Shown here in pieces: positions 46,261 through 57,749 of a stretch of 64,000 nt of DNA; within the stretch, counting starts at the first letter, position 1; each line of letters starts with the position of its first letter. This DNA comes from Gentiana macrophylla (taxonomy: Eukaryota; Streptophyta; Magnoliopsida; Gentianales; Gentianaceae): the NCBI GenBank assembly GCA_026214975.1, contig CM047810.1, positions 39,690,806-39,754,805 of the forward strand. The letters are read 5' to 3'. The notes below the pieces were generated by a model, which worked only from the letters and a program-made list of their open reading frames with translations, had not been told where the DNA came from and ran no database searches. Position numbers and translations under genes: made by a program.

Positions 46261-46561
46261 AATCAATGGTCCAATTGCTTAAATAATCTACTTAATTATT
46301 TCGTTTATCTGTTTTCCTTAATTAAAATAAAATAAAATAAAATAATAATAAAAAAAATAAAAAAAAATATTTTTATAAAGTCATCTGTATGTTCGGTCGA
46401 CCGAACTGTATCACTCGGTCGACCGAGCCCATTTTCTATTTCCTGATAGCTGTCTTCCCCCTGAGATTCTGTTATTTTTCTCAGTTAGTAGGTTATAAGC
46501 CTAGCAACAGTATGAGAAATCATACTGCCTGTTAGTTAATTGACCGTTTGTTGTTTTTCTT

Positions 46562-47786
46562 ATGATGCAGCTAATCAGAAGGAATCACTCAAGCGAACTG
46601 TTTAGAAAAATGTCATCACATCAGTCTTCTGAGGTTCGAGGAGAAGAAGTCTTGGTGCTAAGAACCAAAACCACACCAAGAAAATCGTTGACACCTAAAC
46701 TCAAGGAGAGCATAGCGAAGATGAAGGCAAGAATTCAAGAAGCTAAGAAGACAAAAGAGTCTAAAGAATCTTACATATACAGAGGTATGTCCAAGTTAAA
46801 TCCTGAAGAGATTTCTTCATATTCAGACTCGAGATATGACTACATGCATCACATGTCGATATAGAATCGATTCGAGGTTAGCATAGACCTAAATCGCCTC
46901 TATAGTCGTCATCCCGAGAGATGCAAACGCATATTGAGAATGAAGCTCGGTTGATGCCGAAAATAGATGACCCAGGAGCATTTATGGTAGAGGTTACCTT
47001 AGAAAGAACATGCCTAGGGTTGGCTTTGATAGATTCTCGCTCGAGTCCTAACATTTTCCCGAAGAGTTTTTGTGAGAGAAATCTAATCCTTACCCCACAA
47101 ATACTCATTTACAAGTTAGGTTTATGGATAGGACCATAACGATCATGTCCGGAAATATGAATAATATGATCATTGGCATAGGGCTGACTCAGAGTTTAAG
47201 ATAGATATAGTTGTTATGGATATAGATGAGCACCCTCACCGCCTCTATCATTTTAGGAGAGCCTTTATCAATACTTCAGAGCCCTAATTGTATGTCCAGG
47301 CGTGAGATTACATTTTTCGATGCTAAGGGTTACGAGACCTATGGGACGAGGAATCCAGATTTCCCTATTCCGGTGAGCGTGAATGTTATAGGAGGTGGTA
47401 GTTCGAAACCAGATTTGACTCCGGACCTAGAAAAAAGTGTTGATGACGAGATAGAAGAAAGAGATGAGACCCTTACAGTTCTGAGTCGTGAGAAAGCTGT
47501 CGAGCCTGCCCCTGTTCTAGGAAATCATGATCCTGAAGGCCTGCCTTTCTCTAGACCCAAGGATAGAAGCAAGCAAGCAAAGAAACGAACCCGTAGAGTT
47601 CGCGCTAAAGAGAGCTCATCTAGTTCTGAGACAATCACGAAAGTTGGAGCTTGCTTGGATGGACAGTTCGGCTGTCTTTTCGTTGGACTCACATCTCGCG
47701 GAAAGGCACTCGTGCAAAAGGACAGCAAGAGATTTTCGGTAAAGGCTAACCGGGTGAAAACCTGGCAAGCCAAGAGCAGTTCGTAG
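46562..47786 (+). pseudogene. Gag/protease remnants, Athila-like
   Basis: Three short frames. The first (46562-46864) is lysine-rich (KLKESIAKMKARIQEAKKTK) with no clear domain. The second (46921-47139) resembles the protease region: IDDPGAFMVEVTLERTCLGL with LIDSRSSPNIFPKSF where autonomous relatives have CDLGASISLMP, so the catalytic site is gone. The third (47226-47786) has SIILGEPLSI and EITFF, matching the downstream protease phrase ILGRPFLSTA, followed by a basic, serine-rich tail. The assignments rest on comparison with 57750-58481. No RT follows. Confidence 0.6.
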
Positions 47787-48709
47787 AAGGTGATGATTTT
47801 TGGAAAGTCGAGCTACCGACTTAAACTATAGAACTATTTCTATTTTATCATTTTATTTTATTTTTTTTCTTTTAAATAAAAGTAGCGTGAAACGATAAGG
47901 AGTTTTTTATTTTTGCCGTGTTCCGACGACTGCTAAGTTAAGGATGTGCAAAAATCTTTTTTTATTCGAATTGTTTTTACGTGAAGTAGGGTGTAGTAAC
48001 CAAGTCTTAGTAAAAAAAATGTTGATTAAGGAAATAGAAATGTGTTATTTTAAATGTTGTAGGCCAGATTGTTTTTATTTATGAAAAGAATGAGATTGTT
48101 TTTGTGCTTAGGACAACTTGTCGGGTGGGATAATTTTGCGGTAGGAATTGAAAAAGTGAAATAATAAGTTATGACATGGTTATATGTTGTAGTTAATTTT
48201 CGGTGTGTCATAATTAAATGGTCAACACCATTTATTTCTACATATCTCCATACACCTTTCCCTCTTCCCAATTTCTTTATTCTTTCAATTTAAACTTTCA
48301 AATTCCACCTTTACATCTCATCAATCCCCAACCATTCTTATCCACCAATCACATTCCACTTTCAACTTCCTCTTTTTCTATTTAACCCATTCATCCTCTT
48401 CTCCATTTTCTTCATCCTCTTCTCCATCTACCTTCTCCCCCAAATCCTTGTAGAAATAAAATGGGAGTATTTTGAAAATCTTCATCCATTACACCATTTC
48501 ACTCACTCTTCCATTTTTTAATCGCAAAAGAGCTGTCGAAAATTTTTCTGATCGGCCAACTCAGTCAAAGGGCAGATACAAAGCCAGAAACACTTGATTA
48601 GCCACCAGTCTAGATCGAAATCAGCACTCGGTCAACCGAGTGATTACTCTCGGTCGACTGAGAGTCACCTTGCTGCCACTGTCCGTTGCTGTGCTGTTTG
48701 TCTGTCAGA
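47787..48709. other. Non-coding region upstream of the intact ORF
   Basis: T-rich and C/T-rich sequence without ORFs. At 48180-48470 a run of CATTCC/CATCCTCTTCTCC words looks like a transcribed leader, so a separate promoter for the downstream ORF is possible. Two palindromes (CACTCGGTCAACCGAGTG and CTCTCGGTCGACTGAGAG) lie at about 48625-48664, just before the start codon. Confidence 0.4.
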
Positions 48710-49648
48710 ATGCCACCAAGGAGACGCGGAGCCGCTCAATTCATGGCAGTTGAAGGGGACATACCATTAATTAACGGGGTACCACAATTCGCGAGTCGGG
48801 AGGTATATACTTCATTCATTAATAATTTCTCGAATGCCCCTGTTCATCGAGCTCGAGGACTGGATTTGGATAATTGTGGAGATGAGCTTGTGGAATTGGT
48901 GGAACGTTATCAGTGGCGAGATGTCGTAGCACCCCCCGGCCGAGTCAACGTCAATTGGGTAAGGGAATTTTATGCTTATTTACGCGTCCACCCCGATACC
49001 AATATTGTTACCATTCGTGGACGACCGATTGTAATTTCTCCGGGAATGTTTAATGCTTATTTTGGTCTGGATATCCCGGAGGACGGGCCAGAGTATATGG
49101 TGACATTTGACGGGTCCGACGCTTGGTTGGAGGAAGTTGGTGCTTATCTGGGGATAGAATGGACTATAGGAGAGGTTGCCCGCACATTTGCGGAACCCGA
49201 TTTCAGGAGATGGGAGGATAAATGCCTTCATCGGCTTATCCGTTCTAATCTCTTTCCGGCCAAGCATGTATCTACGGTCTATTATGCCCATGACACTCTG
49301 CTTTATTGGTTATACATGGGATGGCCCGTGAACGTGGGGGCATTAATACGCAAGGAAATGACAGACGATGCTCTCAAGCCTCGGCACACCTTACCTTTTG
49401 GTTCACTAATTACTACATTCTGTGAGGGAGCCGAGTGCCCAGTGTTAGGCACCGATTCCTATGTGGGGCCAATGCCTATCTTATCTTTAAATTTTGTCGT
49501 GCCACCTATAGTTCACGGCCACGATCAAGAACAAGCAGGGGAGCCCGAGGACGATGCTGACGCAGCCGGCCCGAACAATTTGCAACTAGCACCACTCAAT
49601 CCTATTTATGGGCCTTATGATCCCAATACTCCAGGATTTTGGGATTAA
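48710..49648 (+). CDS. Putative plant transposon protein (PF20167-like), intact
   Basis: 312 codons from ATG 48710 (MPPRRRGAAQFMAVEG) to TAA 49646-49648, with no stops or frame changes. The frame is open a little further upstream but has no ATG there, and the context AGAATGCC is favourable. It belongs to the plant-specific 'putative plant transposon protein' class found as a third ORF in Athila-like elements: LVELVERYQWRDVVAPPGRV, WVREFYAYLRVHPDTNIVTI, RGRPIVISPGMFNAYFGL and LLYWLYMGWPVNVGALI. The N terminus is basic (PPRRR) and the C-terminal 60 residues are acidic and proline-rich. No signal peptide is evident. Its biochemical role is unknown. It is the only undamaged ORF in an element without pol. 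Confidence 0.85.
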   Translation: MPPRRRGAAQFMAVEGDIPLINGVPQFASREVYTSFINNFSNAPVHRARGLDLDNCGDELVELVERYQWRDVVAPPGRVNVNWVREFYAYLRVHPDTNIVTIRGRPIVISPGMFNAYFGLDIPEDGPEYMVTFDGSDAWLEEVGAYLGIEWTIGEVARTFAEPDFRRWEDKCLHRLIRSNLFPAKHVSTVYYAHDTLLYWLYMGWPVNVGALIRKEMTDDALKPRHTLPFGSLITTFCEGAECPVLGTDSYVGPMPILSLNFVVPPIVHGHDQEQAGEPEDDADAAGPNNLQLAPLNPIYGPYDPNTPGFWD

Positions 49649-51032
49649 GCATTTGTATTTCCGTATTTGCATTTTCTATGATTAACGCATTTTTATTTTG
49701 ACTGGTTTCTACTAGTATGTCGTGTTATATAGAGTAGGTTTCACTATTTCCTAAATTCGAACTCATGTAATGTTTTGGACTTGCAAAATATATGGACATG
49801 TAATCATGAATTTATGGGCTTGAAAATGTTTAAGGAATTTGTTATCTCTTTTACGGTCCCTTTTCTGATTATTACTGTTTGGACTAATCCTGTAACAAGT
49901 TTCGAGCTTTGTTTAAGATGTATGTTGCAGCGATTATTCTTCTGCCTTGCTAGCGGCCAATGCCTGTGCCCGTTAGACTTTGCCGAATTCCCAAGACTTG
50001 TTTAACTTCCACACTTATCCAGAGCTAAGTTCCTTTTCTCAGTTTTGTTTTCTTTTTCCGATTTTTATACATTGAGGACAATGCATGGTTTAAGTGGGGG
50101 GTACGAGTCACTTAGCATGCTCGAATAAGGATCTATATATATATATCAAATAATATAATAAATGAGTAAAATTTAAACTTTTAAACTTAGAATCACATTT
50201 ACTTTTGTGAGTCCCGAATATTGTATTTAATAAGAAATAAACCATATTACATGAGTACGTGATCACTTTATACTTCTGCGATTTATTGATTAGTAAACTT
50301 AATGATATTCATACTTTCCGTTGCGAGTAGTTGCTTATTATTCAATTATTCGATAAATGAAACGAGTTGTACTACGCTTATTATAAAAATGAAAAAAATT
50401 ATGTGTACATTGCATAGATAATTGGTTATGCTTACCTAGTGTCAAATATATCATCTGATGTGTTCCTAAAATTTTAGCCACAAAAGCTGAGTAATAAGCT
50501 TGAGACGTACCTGTGTTTTAACAAAACGTTAAACACTGGGCTTGTAGTAAGTTACCAAAGTAGCCTTGCGCTTGTGGTAATATATGATGCTATATGTGAT
50601 CTAAGATAGGGGGATACGAAAAAGTTTTCTCCTTTGAGATTAGTAGTATTCGAAGATATGGAAAATTGAAATTTTTTATTTACTTCTATAGAGGCTTTGA
50701 GTATTTTTCTCGGTCTCCAAGCCCAAAAACCCGTTAGATACGCTCTTGCGTATTATTCTAGTGCTTCAACAATTAAAAGGCTTGAGAAGTGGGAATACTG
50801 AAGTTGGTAGGTTAAGACTACGAAGTCGGCATAAACTCTGATCTTGCCACGATAAAAAAAACTAATGCACATGCACACATCACTTCGATTCAAAACGAAT
50901 AGTGAATAATGAACATCTTATGAGCATAAATGGTATGAGTTGATTCGAGTTTCTTGTGTTAGTATAATGTGACCATTGGAAAATGTTTGCATGAGGAATG
51001 ACTTATTAATATTTTGATCGGGACGATCAAAG
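49649..51032. other. 3' UTR of the non-autonomous element
   Basis: 1.4 kb AT-rich sequence between the ORF and the polypurine tract. No ORF of note. GGACAATGCATGGTTTAAGTGGGGG near 50075 (quoted in part: TTTAAGTGGGGGG) looks like a second purine tract upstream of the main one. Confidence 0.6.
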
Positions 51033-51049
51033 GCTAAGTGGGGGGTAGT
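51033..51049 (+). other. Polypurine tract
   Basis: GCTAAGTGGGGGGTAGT directly before the 3' LTR start TGATAACGG. Confidence 0.88.
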
Positions 51050-52796
51050 TGATAACGGTCATTTTGTGCCCGTTTATTCTATGATCTTTATCCCCGATTC
51101 TAGTTTAAAAGAGCTATAATAGAGTAATAATAAGTCGTAATACAATTAATTTGCATATGCCGAGAGCTACGATTTGTTATTATGTATTTAGAGGTTTTAT
51201 TATATTCTTTGATGTTACAGACTGTATTCTATGCTATATTTGTAGTAACTCATTTGGGAGCGCAAGGATGGACTTCGGAGAAGCATTAATGGATTGCAGA
51301 CAAGTTCATGAAGCCCAAGGCATAAAGGAGGAAAGCCCAAGACGGAACAAAAAGGAAGCCCAAATAGATACAAGGCTCGGTCGACCGAGCGGGCCTGAAG
51401 TCCAGCAGAAGTCCGGCACATTGTTTGAGGCGGTTAGGGTTTAGTGTTTTCCACATTTAAGTCGGTCTTCTAAAGTCGGCTGTAGCTCTATATAAACACA
51501 AGTCCTTTGTATTTTTAAACACACACCAATACCAATTCATTCATATATACATAGAAGCAAATAAGGATTCTTTAGGCGTGTGGAAGAGTTGGGGGTGCAA
51601 TAATGTAAGCCCTAGTTTCTCTTCTTGTTTTCTTTTAGTAATTAATTTCCCGATTATGCTCTAATTGTTTATGTAGTTATTCATAGCTAGATGATGTAGA
51701 TCTAGGCTATGACGTTAGGGAGGTGTTGATGCCTTGTCTATGAGGATCTCATACCCTACGTCCTCTTCCTAACATCTATGGATGAATCTACGTGTTTGAT
51801 TACGTGTATTTAGATTAGTTTATATGATTGCCTGGCGAATCACTATTTAATCCGATTTGTATGAGAAACGCTGAGAAATATATTTAGGGGTGTAATCTGG
51901 GGAGTGGAGCACTCGGATGACTGAGTGGTGTCACTCGGTCGACCGAGCCTATGCATTCGGTTGACCGAGCCTCTTTTACCTGCTTCATCCCGTTAATCGA
52001 TCCACGCCTTCATGATTAGCTTAGCTTAATTGAATCTGTTATCTCAGTAGGTATGGCTATGGCTACGTTACTCGCTTAATTTAATTAAAACGTGTAAGAA
52101 GGAAATACCAATATAAAACTCTTAGGTGGGCTTATGAATTGATCTTCACGGACGTTCAGCGTTATCTAGGTAGGTTTATATTAGGGAATTGCGTGCACCT
52201 TGTTTATACGTAGATCGTAAACTAGCATGAGATCATAACTTGGTACTTGTTAGTTGGACGAGAGTTTGAGTGATCGTTTAGGAAGTACGCCTAACCATAG
52301 GAATGTTGCCTAGACGAGGTATACGGTTAATATCGGCATCCTTAGCGTCGTAAGCGTGTGAGTTATATGAGATGGAGGCACTTAAAAGGCGAAGTCACGT
52401 AACAATATCACAGTGATCTAGTGACCCACCGGTGCTACGTCAAGTTTTAGAGGATGACTCCCGTAGCCAATATAAACAGATATGAACGGATTAATAGTTG
52501 ATAAGTCTGGTTGTTATATAAATTGTTTAGATCCAAATGACTACGGTTATAATTGGGCAATTAATTACGTTATTTGATTATATGTTTGAGTGTGTCTTTC
52601 TTTTCTCGTATCCTAAGTTGGTCATATACCGTCTTTGTCAAGCGAAATAAATAGGTTGACTATTTAAGTTAGGATCCACAAATTGATTCTCTGTGGGATC
52701 GACCTCGACTCTATTTAGCTATACTGCGATTGAACCTAGTTCACTTGCTAGTGGTTATTTAGGCATCGAGTTAATAATTTAACTTGACCTCAATCA
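51050..52796 (+). repeat. 3' LTR of the non-autonomous Athila-like element
   Basis: 1747 bp, TGATAACGGTC to CCTCAATCA, followed by GGACA. It lacks one palindrome and its spacer present in the 5' LTR (at about 51378), and one palindrome reads CGGTTGACCG near 51959. Confidence 0.95.
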
Positions 52797-53560
52797 GGAC
52801 AGAATTTCAAAAGGTGGCACCAAAAAATGCTTTTCTATCTGACTATCATGTGTTTAGCAAAATGGCTAACCGAGGATCCTCCTGAAATACAAGAGGGGGA
52901 GAATAACTAAGCATCCGTAACTGCGTTGGATGCTTGGAAACATTCTGATTTTCTTTGCAAAAACTATATTATTAACTGTCTTGATAACACATTGTATAGT
53001 GTTTATTCTATGTACAAAAGTGCTAAAGATTTATGGCAGGCACTCGAGATGAAGTACAAGACAGAGGATGCAGGCAAAAGAAAATATATTATTGACAGAT
53101 TTATGGAGTACAAAATGGTGGAATCCAAAACTGTTGTAAGTCAGATTTTAGAATTGCAGGTGATTATCTCTGAATGCCATGAAGAAGGATTGGTTATAAA
53201 TGAACCTTTCCAAGTTGCTGTGATAATAGGTAAAAGTCCACCGTCGTGGAAGGGTTTTAAAAATTATCTGAAGCATAAAAATAAAGAGATAACTATGAAC
53301 AAACTTGTGGTGAAGTTGTGTGTTGAGGAAAATAACAGGCAATTAGACAGAGGTGGGCACATTGGACAGTCCAAAGCACATATATGGTGGGGACCAGTTC
53401 GGGTGCAAATAAAGGCAAGAAACGAAAGTGCAATACCGGTGGTGCATCAAGTTCAAAGGGAAAAAGTGAGAAGAAAGAGGACAAGCGCTTCAAAGACAAT
53501 TGTTACAATTGTGGCAAGCCGGGACATAGGAGTGCTGAATGCCGAAAGCCAAGGCAAAAC
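52797..53560 (+). pseudogene. gag: Copia gag, piece 2
   Basis: Continues the gag cut at 44460. QNFKRWHQKMLFYLT, a stop near 52909, then an open UBN2 domain: KDLWQALEMKYKTEDAGKRK, FMEYKMVESKTVVSQILELQ, then PPSWKGFKNYLKHKNKEI. The frame changes near 53370 into a basic stretch with a canonical zinc knuckle CYNCGKPGHRSAEC (about 53502-53543). The next residues (RKPRQN) run into the LTR that starts at 53561. It is therefore broken by two retrotransposon insertions plus its own stop and frameshift. Confidence 0.9.
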
Positions 53561-55163
53561 TGTTAAGGGTGAATTTATACGATTTATAACACTATATTTT
53601 ATGATATTTTTCCTCATATTCGTATAATTTGCATAAGAAACGAGTGTTTAATGGATTTATTGAGCAAATGAGGTTTTTAACGAGTTAATTGCAAAATAGG
53701 TTAACTTTGCTGCTTTAATTGTGATTTTATGATTATTTGGATGATATTACATTTTTCGATGTTTTGATGTGTTATAGATACATATTTGAGGCTCAAAAGA
53801 TGATCAAAAGAAGATAAAAGACGGATTTTATGATGAAGAAGAGATAATGATGGATTTGGATTGAATTAAAAAGAGATAAAGATGGAGAAAGCAAGATGAA
53901 CTCGATTACGGATCAAGCGCCCAGCGACTTGAATCTGAATCGGCCCAGCTGGGACGGCGTTTGATCAAGTGAACGAGCGTCCAGAGAGGAAAATTGGTTC
54001 AGATGTTCAGATTTTTAGTGGACGAAGTCCCAATTTAAAGAAGGGCGGGTGTCTCGATCATGACTCGGCCCGATTCAAAGTTTGTATGGAAGAGTGGACG
54101 GGCGTTCAAGGTCCAGACAGGCGCCCAAGAGTCGACTTTAGCTAAACCGACTTGAAAATCTATATATAGGCGGCAGTTTCTCAACCCTAAAGGAGGAATT
54201 ACACAATACTAAAAACCCTAATCCTAGGGGCGGCTTAGGCTGCGGTTTTTACCAGTTTTTCATCAACTTTTATGTTCTTAAATTCTTAGATTAGATTAGC
54301 TACTTTTTATGTCTTTCTATACAATTTCAAGTTTCAAGAGGATGCTAAGAGGCTTGACCTCCATTGAACGAGCGTTGTGAAGCCATCCGATCAACAATTC
54401 AGTTTCTTTTCATGATTATTTTGTGAGTATCTATTACGAGTTGTTTCTTTTATCATGCTTTATGTCGTTTATTGCAAATTTATATCGAAAGATGTTTGCT
54501 TTGTTGATCGTTTATTTGATGAAAATCATGTTAGACTTTAGATCACCATGATAAAGAATAGATATTTGATCTAAGTAACGAAAGTTATTAGGTTAGATTT
54601 CTAGGTTAAAAACGTTTAAAGTTTACACCTTTGGATTAGAAAAGCGTTAATCTTTAGATCGAAAGATAGAGATTAATAGACGAACTACCTAAGAAATTAG
54701 GGTTCATACTTTTGATTAGGTGAATCACAACTTGGTTAGAAATCACGAAATAATCTGAATTGAAATTGAATGTTGATAGGATAGGTGGATCAATTGCTTG
54801 TTCGTTCATAACTTATTGATTTAAAACCCCTTGAATTGTTTAGCTTAGTTAGTCTTTTATTGCATATTAGGTTTAGTTTAGTTTAAACTGGTTCGAAACT
54901 ATCTTTCCTGGCTTTAGATCATTGATCTTCTGTCCAGTTTACGTTATTGTTATCTTTCTTGTGAATTATTTACTGTTTTTGTATCTGTTTAGTTTAGTAA
55001 TCGTGACATAGGTTAGTTAGTTAAACAAATACTAGGATTACCAATCGTTAGTTCCCCGTAAGATCGACCCGGTATCAACCTCTTACTACGATCCTTGCAC
55101 TTGAGGTATATCGGATTTATAAATTTTATTACTTGTTTGTTTTCATAGGTAAATCCGTGAACA
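53561..55163 (+). repeat. 5' LTR of the Athila-like element
   Basis: 1603 bp, TGTTAAGGGTGAATT to AATCCGTGAACA. TATA box TATATATA at 54161-54168. GGACG/CGTCC-type motifs cluster at 53920-54135 just upstream of the TATA box. Homologous to the minus-strand LTR at 33265-34832. Confidence 0.92.
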
Positions 55164-55169
55164 AGTTTT

Positions 55170-55187
55170 TGGCGCCGTTGCCGGGGA
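55170..55187 (+). other. Primer binding site (tRNA-Asp)
   Basis: TGGCGCCGTTGCCGGGGA: the first 17 bases are complementary to the 3' end of plant aspartate tRNA. Confidence 0.93.
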
Positions 55188-55734
55188 ACCAAACGGTTGC
55201 CTAGTGTTTGTTTTTGCTTTTTCTGTGTTTAATTGTTTTTGTTCTTGTCTTAGGTAGATTTTAAGTAGGTAATTAGGGTTTTAGTTAGGGTTTAAGGTCT
55301 TCTCTTTATAGTTCCCTTGTGATTAGTTTTTCTTTCTTTCCTTCTATTTTTTCTGTTCCTCTCCCCATTCTTTTTCCTGCTGTTTTTTCTCTGTTCCTGC
55401 TTCGTTTTCTGCTTCCAAACGGGCGTCTAGACCAGCGGACGCCCGTTTGCTCTAAATTTACCTGACTCTGAACCCTTTCTTTAACCTGTCGGACGAGCGT
55501 CCATCCAATCTGGACGTCCGTCCAGTTCTTCAACTGATCGGACGAGCGTTTGGACTTTCAGACGCCCGTCTAGCCCAAATTCTAGGCAGACGCCCATCCA
55601 GTCTTCTGGACGTCCGTCTGTTCCCCTGTCTTAACTAATTTTGTTTCTTTTCCTCTCCTTAGGCTTTAATTTTTAGTTTAGGTCTTTAATTTCGTCATTT
55701 TAAGCTTCTACCACCTGATTTTGGTTCGGTTTAT
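55188..55734 (+). other. Leader with GGACG-type palindromes
   Basis: Untranslated leader before gag. An inverted repeat AAACGGGCGTC...GACGCCCGTTT lies at 55418-55449. Several GGACGAGCGTCC / GGACGTCCGTCC variants follow to about 55622. Confidence 0.75.
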
Positions 55735-57277
55735 GCAAACTCGAAGTCAAAAGGACCATTCTTCAGATACCACGACTTAGGCGGACCATAGTCCGGCCAA
55801 ACAGGCGGAAACTCCGCTCCGCGGCTCCTTCTGAAGAAGCCGATCAAGATTTAGAGGATCGTTTAGCCGAAGAATTCGAAAACTTCATAATCATGGCTGC
55901 TGAGGATAAACGTACGTTGGCAGACTACGCCATGCCAGGCGAAGTCAAAGTCAACCCGGCTATTGTCATCCCACCATCATCACCGCACGCACCTTCGAGC
56001 TAAGGCCGGGACTTATTCAGATGATGCAGCATGCATCTATTTTCCACGGTTACCAGTCAGAGAATCCCCATACTCACTTACATACGTTCTTAGAGATATG
56101 CGGTACTACACTCATCCAAGGAGTTAGTGAGGATGCTATTAAACTGAAACTGTTCCCATTTTCTCTAAAGGGAGAAGCTAAAGAGTGGTATACTTCTCTC
56201 CCCTCTGAATCTATTACCACCTGGGCCGAACTCGAAAAAGAGTTCTTGAGTCAATATTTCCCACCTTCAAAAATTGCCCAGTGTTTAAACGAGATATTCA
56301 CTTTCTACCAGAAAGAGAATGAATCCTTTTTCGAGTGTTGGAAAAGATTCAAGTCTCTGCTTAGAAAGTTCCCCCACCATGGCTTGCCACTACAAAGGCA
56401 AGTAAACACTTTCTTTAGAGGATTGACCGAGCTTACAAAAGGCATGGTCAATAGTTCATCTGGTGGGGCGTTTTTGAAGAAAACGCCTGATGAGGGGTGG
56501 GCACTGTTCGAGGACATTGCCAAATACAACTATGCTCCCTCTTATCAAGCCATTCAAGCACCTCCTCCTCCTAAGGTTGAGGAAGTCAACATGAAAAGTT
56601 TGATCGCCATGCTGCAGAAGCAGATGGCAACTTCTCAAATTTCTAACCAGACGAATCAAACTTCTTCTTTTCCACAGAACCCTCAGGTTCTATATTGTGA
56701 AAGCTATTGTCAGACTGGCCACATGACTGGCCAGTGTCAATTCAATCCCCCTGCACCTTATCAAGTGAATGTTGTTCATGATTATGGACAGTGTAATCAA
56801 GTCACATGTCAAAATTGTGACGAGGTGGGGCACACATCTAGATTCTGCCCTATGAATGGGCAGAATGCTGAAGTAAATGCATTTTATGGCCAAAACAATC
56901 AAAGGTTCAATCAGTTTTCTGGCCAGAATAATCTCCAAACCCAGGGGTTCAATCAACCTTCAAGTTTCAATCCAAATTCTAATTTTAATCAGAATCAAAA
57001 CTTCAATAGAAACCCTGGTTTTCCTCATAACCAGAATTCCAATTTCTCCAATTCTAATCAAAGGTTCAATCAGAATTGGCCTGCCAATTCTAATCCTATT
57101 GTCCAAAGTCGGCCCAGCCAGCCCTATTCTCAAAATTTCCAAAACTCTCAAGGCCCCTCCCAAACTAACAATCTTGAAGCTAAATTGGAGGAGCAAAATA
57201 AAAGTATCCAACTCCTGATGACTACAAATAAGAACCTTGAGAGGCAAATCGGGCAACTGGGTGAACAGCTTTTCTGA
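55735..57277 (+). pseudogene. gag: Athila-like gag
   Basis: Capsid/nucleocapsid gene. The N-terminal part from ATG 55735 (MQTRSQKDHSSDTTT) has an early stop and frame changes. From about 55990 one frame is open to 57277 (ATG available at 56021): TFELRPGLIQMMQHASIFHG, the Retrotrans_gag core LKLFPFSLKGEAKEWYTSLP with LEKEFLSQYFPPSKI, then NYAPSYQAIQ. Two knuckle-like motifs follow at about aa 225-275: CESYCQTGHMTGQC, with irregular spacing, and canonical CQNCDEVGHTSRFC. The C-terminal 120 residues are an Asn/Gln/Phe-rich low-complexity repeat (NFNQNQNFNRNPGF). A short helix ends the protein. The core could still fold; the intact N terminus is lost. Confidence 0.88.
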
Positions 57278-57749
57278 CCTCAGGCGTTTGCCGGCCACGA
57301 GAAAAATCCAAAGGAGGTCAAGTCGCTCAAACCGATTTGAACAATGGCCAATGTCTCGACCTCGTACCCTCAATTCCATACGGTAGAGAGGAGGCCGGTG
57401 CAATGAATTTAAGCGGTAATCAAGTTAGTGGTCCTTCCCACCAGGAAACCACTAGCCCTCCCGCCATTGATAAGGCGGGAGGGAAAGCCGAGCACCTACA
57501 CTCCCTTGGCGAAAGATAATACTCGGTGGTGATCCCCGAGAGGTGAAAAAGTGGAAGTACTCGGTGGTGATCCCGAGGAGTGAAGAATCAAGTGTGATTC
57601 GGAGGTGATCCTCGACTAATAAAAAGATTGAAAAAGCTGTTCGGTGGAAGGATCTGGAAGACAAAGCTGTCAGTGCATCTTCAAAGAAAGTCTTTTCTGA
57701 GAATGATCTGAAAAAGCTTCCATTTCCACCGAGAAAGAGCAACATCCTT
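57278..57749 (+). other. gag-protease spacer with a short direct repeat
   Basis: Frames are broken here. A unit TACTCGGTGGTGATCCC occurs at about 57519 and 57559, with a weaker third copy near 57595. Near 57700 the coding phrase FPPRKSNILLSENK leads into the protease. Confidence 0.6.

Larger units (their letters stand above)
44461..52796 (+). mobile_element. Non-autonomous Athila-like Ty3/gypsy element
   Basis: 8.3 kb, complete from LTR to LTR (44461-46238 and 51050-52796) with a perfect GGACA duplication (44456-44460 and 52797-52801). It has a tRNA-Asp primer site and a polypurine tract before the 3' LTR. Internally only small gag/protease remnants (46562-47786) and one clean ORF (48710-49648) are found; RT, RNase H and integrase are absent. 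The two LTRs are close in sequence apart from small indels, which suggests recent movement, presumably driven by enzymes of an autonomous relative. Confidence 0.93.

Noticed and set aside
46562..49648. Envelope-like gene in the Athila-like element
   Set aside because: No signal peptide or transmembrane segment is visible in any ORF; the intact ORF fits the plant-transposon-protein class.
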